From: Treponema sp.
GTDB lineage: Bacteria; Spirochaetota; Spirochaetia; Treponematales; Treponemataceae
Assembly (NCBI GenBank): GCA_017613485.1
Contig: JAGADS010000179.1
Location: forward strand, 1-12,639
DNA: 12,639 bases
Reading direction: 5' to 3'
The notes beneath the pieces are model-generated. The model was not told where the DNA came from. It saw only the letters and a list, made by a program, of their open reading frames with translations, and did not search any database. This document shows positions 7,962-12,639 of this stretch, piece after piece (position 1 is the first letter of the stretch; every line of letters starts with the position of its first letter). A program made the position numbers and the translations under genes.

Positions 7962-9964
7962 TCGCTTTCTTCCTCCGGCATACAGTTAAGGCTGAGTTTC
8001 CTGTGCTTGATATTTGACTCCTGGTCTATAGTATAGGCTGATATATCAAGGCTGTATACGGCATCAGGCTCAGTTGAATAGCTTAAAGTAACAGGACCTG
8101 CAGGATAGTCTGTAAATGTAAATGATCCTGTTTTTCCGTCTATCGGAATATACTCATAATTGGAGTTGTAAATCGGAGTTTCATTTGAAGAAATCAGTGA
8201 AACAGAAAGACGAATCAGCTTTTCAGTACTGCTTACTGTAATCTCATTTTGTGTAAGCTCCATGAAAGGAATGGTTTCCCGCTTAACGTCAAGTATTCCT
8301 TCCTCTAGTGTTTCTGTTATTGTTGGATGAATTACCTGTACATTTTTTGATTCGGACGGTGTAAAGGCATTGATAGTAAAGTAAAAAGCCAGGCCTACCA
8401 AAAGAATGGAGAACAGCGTTATAAAAGAAAAAGGAATAATCTTCTTGAGAGGATATTTTTTCTCACTTGAAAAAACATCGATTGATATCAAGATACGGTT
8501 CATCTGCATGAGTGGCGGGAAAAGCGTAAGTGCAAGTATAAAGTCGCGTATCCATGAGAAATGCAGAAATTCCATAAGCGAAGGTGACCAGGACCTTTGC
8601 AAAAGATTTATGAGTAGAAGTGCTATTGGGACAATCGGAAGAATGAAAGCAATTATCAGCGAGGTAGTTTTCCGGCATCGTTCGGCGATGTAATACAGAA
8701 GATATTCAAAAAAGAAAAAGTAGAGCAGCGTAATTTCAATTGATGAGAAGATAAGAAAATTGCTTGCAGCGACAAAAAGCATGAGGTAGCCGGATGCCTT
8801 CAGTGATACAAAGAAATTCAGCCTTATTTGAATGATATAAAGGGCATTAAGAAGAATCATTGTAATGATAATTTTTAATGCCAAAAACAGCAGGGGATTT
8901 TTAACTCCAAGACCTTCAAGCACAGACTGAACAATATGCAGGAATAATGTGGAAAGAACAATTGTCATTGGAATCAAAAACCATGAGCGTATGATGTCAC
9001 GGGCAAGAGCACGGCTTCTGTTCGTTCCTGTAAAAGTAGTAAAGCTAAGGGCTAGAAGAATGATTACGCTGAGGATTATAAAACCGAGGATAAAAACTGC
9101 TTCGCCTGGCCAATAGGCTTCCTGTCCGACTTTAAAGTAAAAATAATGGCGGTCCCAGTTTGTCCTGTTCAGCTGGGAAAGCTTCCCTGCCGTAAAGGCA
9201 AGAATGTCAAGGTCATCTTCTTCTGTAAAAAGTGCAAAAGCAGCCGCCGGAATATTGGACTGCATGAATGGCCTTAAGCGGAAATTAGGTACTTCCAGGC
9301 CCATTTTCTGAGACAGCGGGGTAGTAAAAAGCAGAGTACTGTCAAAGCCTTTTTCCTCAAATGCATCGTTCATTGTGCGGACAAGCCATAGAGGTGCGAC
9401 TTCATTTCCTTCTCCCAAAGTTATTGAGCGCTTGGTTTCTGCCCTGTCTATGATTATTGCACATGTCCTGTCATCATAACCCATGTTTTCCACAAAACTT
9501 TCAGTTCCAGAAGGGTGTTTGGAATTATCCACAAGGTAATCAAGGTTAGTGTCATTTGCACATAGGAGAATCACACTCTGGTATGTAAGACTCAGGTTTT
9601 CGAGCCTTTTAATGAATTCAAGAAGAAAATCCGGGTTTTCAGAGGCAAAATCCTGTGTGAAAGCGAAAATTATGCAATTTATTGATGAGTCAAGCCAATT
9701 TTTATTCTCTCCATTTTCGTTTTCTGCCGATAATGTAATAGTCAGATTCTGCGGATAATTGTATGAATCTGTCGTGGAAAGGTCCTGACGCTGAACATCA
9801 AGTCCTGAACCGCTCAAAAAGTCATAAAGATAATCGCTCAGTGCAAGACCCTCCAAAGGTGCTGATTGAGCATAAAGTGTCTGATTGACGGAGAAAAGGA
9901 CTATAAAAGCGGCAAAAATGAAAAAATGCCTTTTCAATTTCTGGATTATCATATATAATATCAT
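7958..9964 (-). CDS. Polytopic membrane protein with large N-terminal exported domain
   Basis: I do not recognise this 668-residue protein by family name. A basic N-terminus and hydrophobic stretch at 13-32 (cut or anchor near LYAQS) lead into a soluble domain at about 35-285. Roughly eight membrane segments follow, near 288-312, 328-348, 357-380, 390-408, 409-426, 433-456, 472-488 and 508-532. A beta-rich soluble C-terminal domain spans about 540-668. In the first domain the alternation of hydrophobic strands (INCIIFAFTQD, YQSVILLCAND, TCAIIID, IPAAAFALFTE) resembles an M28 peptidase or Gaa1-like fold, but I cannot identify the metal ligands, so it would be inactive if related. ATG at 9964 or at 9952 could be the start; neither has a clear Shine-Dalgarno. 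dinB follows with overlapping stop/start. Confidence 0.75.
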   Translation of the reverse strand: MILYMIIQKLKRHFFIFAAFIVLFSVNQTLYAQSAPLEGLALSDYLYDFLSGSGLDVQRQDLSTTDSYNYPQNLTITLSAENENGENKNWLDSSINCIIFAFTQDFASENPDFLLEFIKRLENLSLTYQSVILLCANDTNLDYLVDNSKHPSGTESFVENMGYDDRTCAIIIDRAETKRSITLGEGNEVAPLWLVRTMNDAFEEKGFDSTLLFTTPLSQKMGLEVPNFRLRPFMQSNIPAAAFALFTEEDDLDILAFTAGKLSQLNRTNWDRHYFYFKVGQEAYWPGEAVFILGFIILSVIILLALSFTTFTGTNRSRALARDIIRSWFLIPMTIVLSTLFLHIVQSVLEGLGVKNPLLFLALKIIITMILLNALYIIQIRLNFFVSLKASGYLMLFVAASNFLIFSSIEITLLYFFFFEYLLYYIAERCRKTTSLIIAFILPIVPIALLLINLLQRSWSPSLMEFLHFSWIRDFILALTLFPPLMQMNRILISIDVFSSEKKYPLKKIIPFSFITLFSILLVGLAFYFTINAFTPSESKNVQVIHPTITETLEEGILDVKRETIPFMELTQNEITVSSTEKLIRLSVSLISSNETPIYNSNYEYIPIDGKTGSFTFTDYPAGPVTLSYSTEPDAVYSLDISAYTIDQESNIKHRKLSLNCMPEEESD

Positions 9965-9979
9965 TTTAGATTATTGCTG

Positions 9980-10008
9980 TTTACATTGCAAGACCTTTAG
10001 GGTACAAT
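9980..10008 (+). promoter_or_regulatory. Sigma70-type promoter for the rightward operon
   Basis: TTTACA (9980-9985) and TACAAT (10003-10008) are separated by exactly 17 bases, a good housekeeping-sigma match, 29 bases before the ATG at 10038. The leader holds AGGAG at 10020-10024, 13 bases from the ATG, which is a long spacing. An in-frame TAA at 10032-10034 rules out an earlier start. The promoter of the divergent membrane-protein gene must share this 73-bp gap, but I see no strong leftward match. Confidence 0.7.
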
Positions 10009-10037
10009 GAGCGGCTGACAGGAGTTTTTAATAAAGT

Positions 10038-11204
10038 ATGAGTGCGGCAGGAAAAAAATTCTATTTGGATCTTCCACTTAAGGTAGTGCTTACAGAAGAA
10101 GGGGCTTCTCATTTCATCAGCCATAAAAAGAAGCTTCTTCGCTTCCGGCTTGCGGATAACCAGGAGGAATATGGAATCAGTATGGACCATTTTTCTCCGA
10201 TGTCACTGCAGAACATGATTCTTGTGGATTATGTCTCCAAGCTGGAGATATCCATGTCAGAATTCGTGTCAAAAAGACAGGAAATCATGGATCTTTCCAA
10301 GGTCATTGTCTATTCAATCCTGTACAAGCAGTTCGACCGGGAAATCTTTGCCGCTTTAATCCAGTGTGACTGTGTACGCCGGCACAACAGGTCAAATCCA
10401 GGTCAGCTTATCGATGAAAAAACGAATATCTCAGACAAGCAGCTCAGAACCCATCTTGTCATGAAGGAAAACATAATCCAGGCCGCACGTCAGTCAATAC
10501 TTGAACCGGTTTGGAAAAGCATAATGAGCAACAAGGATTATACTCCTGAAGAGAAAAATATTTATCTTCTGATGACAGAGAAATTCCTTAACCGCCTTAG
10601 CCTGATGAACTGGTACATCATCACGAAATTCTACAAGGCAGACGGTTTCATTCAGATTATGAGCGTTATCCGCCAGTCTCTTGCAAGCTACATGGACAAG
10701 TCAAAGGTTGCCGAATACATATCCGTTATGGTGATGGAGCTTGCCTTGAACTGCGAGAACACAAACATGCGCAAGGAAGCCCGCATCCTGTATCAGGGAA
10801 TCGAGAATTCCGATTCACTTATCTATGACCCGGACATCCGCCAGAAAATCGTTCAGGAGCTTGTAAGGAAGCACGAGGTAGTATTCCTCTCATGGAAGAT
10901 AGGTGGTGGCTCAACTTCAATCGGAAAACAGGGAAGCCTTAACATAACCCTTTACAACAAGGATGATGAGTTCCAGGAAGTAAAGGAAAACATCGAGAAC
11001 AAGATGGCAGCAGACCTCAACAAAAAATCACTGATTGACTTTTACCGTCAGATGCCGGAAGGTGAGGAAGGAACTGATCTTGGACTCTACTATCTTTCCT
11101 ATCTTGATGATGCCTGTAAAAAGGTCAACGTAAAGTTTGAGTCTCTGGTCAATCAGTTTACTGCCAGTGATCTTACGGTTATCAGCCTGAAATTCAATTT
11201 CTGA
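10038..11204 (+). CDS. Hypothetical protein, C-terminal half resembling a divergent GHKL ATPase
   Basis: This 388-residue soluble protein has no signal peptide or membrane span, and I cannot place it in a named family. The first ~220 residues are mostly helical and contain no motif I know; a charged stretch lies at 112-150. From ~225 onwards it follows the outline of a histidine-kinase-type ATP-binding domain. VMVMELALNCENTN (230-243) resembles the N-box ExxxN helix (Glu234, Asn238). GSLNITLYNKDD (299-310) sits where the G1 strand would be, but without the DxGxG. EGTDLGLYYLSYLDDA (344-359) resembles the G2 box GTGLGL. The C-terminal strand TVISLKFNF (380-388) is like the usual domain end. A phospho-acceptor His motif is not obvious. 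It may be a regulatory or degenerate ATPase. The lipoprotein gene starts one base after its stop. Confidence 0.55.
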   Translation: MSAAGKKFYLDLPLKVVLTEEGASHFISHKKKLLRFRLADNQEEYGISMDHFSPMSLQNMILVDYVSKLEISMSEFVSKRQEIMDLSKVIVYSILYKQFDREIFAALIQCDCVRRHNRSNPGQLIDEKTNISDKQLRTHLVMKENIIQAARQSILEPVWKSIMSNKDYTPEEKNIYLLMTEKFLNRLSLMNWYIITKFYKADGFIQIMSVIRQSLASYMDKSKVAEYISVMVMELALNCENTNMRKEARILYQGIENSDSLIYDPDIRQKIVQELVRKHEVVFLSWKIGGGSTSIGKQGSLNITLYNKDDEFQEVKENIENKMAADLNKKSLIDFYRQMPEGEEGTDLGLYYLSYLDDACKKVNVKFESLVNQFTASDLTVISLKFNF

Positions 11205-11205
11205 T

Positions 11206-11871
11206 ATGAAAATTCTCCGTGCCGGAACAAGTTCAAGTGCTATAGGATTGTTTTTCTCCCTTGTGTTCGGCATGGCATTTCTTTTTTATTTTTCATCTTG
11301 CTCTGATTCTGAATCCCGCATAACAGGACTTGTCGCAAATGTAGTGTTTGACTGGGAAGACTGGGAATCACATCCATCTGTCAGGCTTTCTGTTTTTGCA
11401 GAGACAAACCTTGATGAGCGTGCTGTTGAAGAAATCAGGGCAGTGCACAACGAGAGTGGACTGGAATGGGAATGCAGAAACCCTAGGATTATATCAACAA
11501 AAAAAAATAATGAATGGGCCGGGTACACAAATTTTGTAGCATCAGAAGGTTCGGCAATACCTCAGGGAGCCTATACACTGTATTATGTTGATATGGCTGG
11601 GGATGAAAGTCAGAATGTCTTTAGCGTATAATATCCTGCTCAGCTGCTTGAATCTACTGCCACAGAGTTCAGGGATATGAGAATCGACAGGGAAGAGAAT
11701 ATAGCCCTGTATGATGCCGACGGACTTTTGCTTTTTTACGGGGAGAGAAAGGATAGCTGGAGCACAAACAGCGACATAAAAAAGGAATATGGGGTTGCGG
11801 AAAAAATCCGTGTATGCTATAGATTATACAGCGGAAACGCAGTGTGCATGATGCCTGCAGAAAACCTTTGA
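11206..11871 (+). pseudogene. Lipoprotein gene interrupted by an in-frame TAA
   Basis: The frame from ATG 11206 encodes a lipoprotein precursor: basic start, hydrophobic residues 13-29, then a relaxed spirochaete-type lipobox ending FSSC, with Cys32 the expected lipidated residue. It stops at TAA 11629-11631 after 141 residues. The same frame then continues without another stop for 79 codons to TGA 11869-11871, and reads as ordinary protein (YPAQLLESTATEF, IALYDADGLLLFYGE). This implies one ~220-residue lipoprotein with a stop at codon 142, from mutation, sequencing error or recoding. A short internal ATG at 11677 could restart, with only a poor ribosome site. No known family is recognised. 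It lies one base after the GHKL-like gene and just before trmB, so all are probably co-transcribed. As translated, the product would be a 141-residue lipoprotein. Confidence 0.7.
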
Positions 11872-11882
11872 GGGGAAAATAA

Positions 11883-12590
11883 TTGAGTGACATTGAGAAT
11901 CAGGATGCCGGAGAGACAGAGAAATATCATCGGCCTGTAAAAACCTTTGTAATCCGAATCGGACGCATGACGGACAACGAGAAAAAATGCTATTCAGAAT
12001 TGAACAGCCTGTACTGCATCCCGTTTGCCGAAAATCCCCTTGTTTATTCACAGATCTTTAAAAACGATAATCCTGTGACAATGGAAATAGGCTTTGGTAT
12101 GGGACATGCAACGGTAGAGATAGCAGAGAAAAATCCCGACATGAATTACATTGGCTCAGAAGTCCATAAACCAGGCGTGGGAAGGCTTCTTGGAGAAATA
12201 CAAAAAAGACAGCTTAAGAATCTTTGTATAATTGAACATGATGCCATTGAAACCCTGGAGAAAATGATACCGGATTCTTCGCTTGATGCATTCCATATTT
12301 TTTTCCCTGATCCATGGCCAAAGAAAAAGCATCATAAAAGGCGGCTCATTCACAGACCAAGAACAGAACTTCTTGCAAGTAAACTCAAAAAAGGCGGATA
12401 TCTTTATTTTGTTACGGATTGGGCAGAGTATGCGGAAAATGCACTTGAGGAACTGAATGCTACCTCTGGAATACACAACCGTTATGAAGGATTTGCACCC
12501 CATCAGGAATGGAGGCCAAGGACCAAATTCGAGCAGAAGGGAATTGATGCGGGACGTGATATATTCGAGCTGATGTTTGAAAAGGATTGA
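11883..12590 (+). CDS. trmB: tRNA (guanine-N7-)-methyltransferase
   Basis: TrmB methylates N7 of G46 in tRNA using S-adenosylmethionine, in the cytoplasm. The 235-residue protein has the SAM-binding EIGFGMG (68-74), Glu93 in GSEVH, the signature FPDPWPKKKHHKRR (141-154), TDW at 178-180, and the family C-terminal RPRTKFEQKG (211-220). The first ~25 residues are charged and poorly conserved-looking. The start is TTG at 11883: GAGGGG at 11870-11875 lies seven bases upstream and overlaps the stop of the lipoprotein frame, and no in-frame ATG is close by before Met29. Translation is likely linked to the preceding gene, or to ribosomes reaching its distal stop. Confidence 0.95.
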   Translation: MSDIENQDAGETEKYHRPVKTFVIRIGRMTDNEKKCYSELNSLYCIPFAENPLVYSQIFKNDNPVTMEIGFGMGHATVEIAEKNPDMNYIGSEVHKPGVGRLLGEIQKRQLKNLCIIEHDAIETLEKMIPDSSLDAFHIFFPDPWPKKKHHKRRLIHRPRTELLASKLKKGGYLYFVTDWAEYAENALEELNATSGIHNRYEGFAPHQEWRPRTKFEQKGIDAGRDIFELMFEKD

Positions 12591-12598
12591 GGGCTGGC

Positions 12599-12639
12599 AT
12601 GGAACTTTTTGACCTTGATGATGCACAGAAAAAAAGTGA
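12599..12639 (+). CDS. Start of a further gene, cut by the window edge
   Basis: An ATG at 12599 opens a frame of 13 codons (MELFDLDDAQKKS) to the right edge. GAGGG at 12589-12593 overlaps the trmB stop and gives a good ribosome site five bases upstream, so this is probably the next gene of the operon. The opening resembles the M-x-L-F start of RarA/MgsA-type ATPases, but 13 residues are too few to name it. Confidence 0.5.
   Translation, partial: MELFDLDDAQKKS

Noticed and set aside
11499..11631. Frameshift at the A9 tract as the cause of the early lipoprotein stop
   Set aside because: The protein after the tract reads naturally in the same frame up to and beyond the TAA, so the lesion is a point stop, not a shift.
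12156..12626. 156-codon minus-strand open frame
   Set aside because: It lies opposite trmB, which has all its motifs; the translation has no recognisable features.

Overview
The window looks like chromosomal DNA of a spirochaete, most likely a Treponema or close relative. This is inferred from gene content and protein style, not from a marker gene. The signs are a Lys-rich exported NHL/von Willebrand protein next to a TPR protein, a relaxed spirochaete-type lipobox (SSC), an Lnt homologue for lipoprotein maturation, and several genes recognisable only as conserved-looking hypotheticals. Composition and codon style look uniform. I see no integrase, transposase, tRNA, rRNA, CRISPR array or phage gene, so this reads as core chromosome rather than an island.

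Layout. (1) 1-1950, minus strand: lnt, apolipoprotein N-acyltransferase, cut off at its 3' end by the window edge. (2) 1951-2037: a divergent intergenic region. (3) 2038-6766, plus strand: a tight four-gene run. It holds a galactokinase-like GHMP kinase with an altered active site, surE (4-bp ATGA overlap), a cytoplasmic TPR protein (Shine-Dalgarno fused to the surE stop) and an exported TPR/NHL-propeller/VWA-like protein (4-bp ATGA overlap). The run ends at a good intrinsic terminator that lies inside the 3' end of the convergent dinB. (4) 9964-6792, minus strand: a large polytopic membrane protein followed by dinB (DNA polymerase IV), whose TTG start overlaps the upstream stop. (5) 9965-10037: an intergenic region with a good sigma70-type promoter facing right. 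(6) 10038 to the right edge, plus strand: a 388-residue protein whose C-terminal half resembles a very divergent GHKL (histidine-kinase-type) ATPase domain, a lipoprotein gene whose frame is broken by one TAA, trmB (tRNA m7G46 methyltransferase, TTG start), and the first 13 codons of another gene.

How the genes may work together. Lnt and the lipoprotein gene belong to the lipoprotein pathway. SurE, the GHMP kinase, TrmB and Pol IV are metabolic or housekeeping. The TPR pair and the large membrane protein are probably cell-envelope proteins of unknown role. I do not see one coherent novel system. The best leads are the interrupted lipoprotein, the GHKL-like protein beside it, the remodelled galactokinase homologue, the membrane protein with a possible M28/Gaa1-like architecture, and an Lnt with an insertion and a C-terminal extension.
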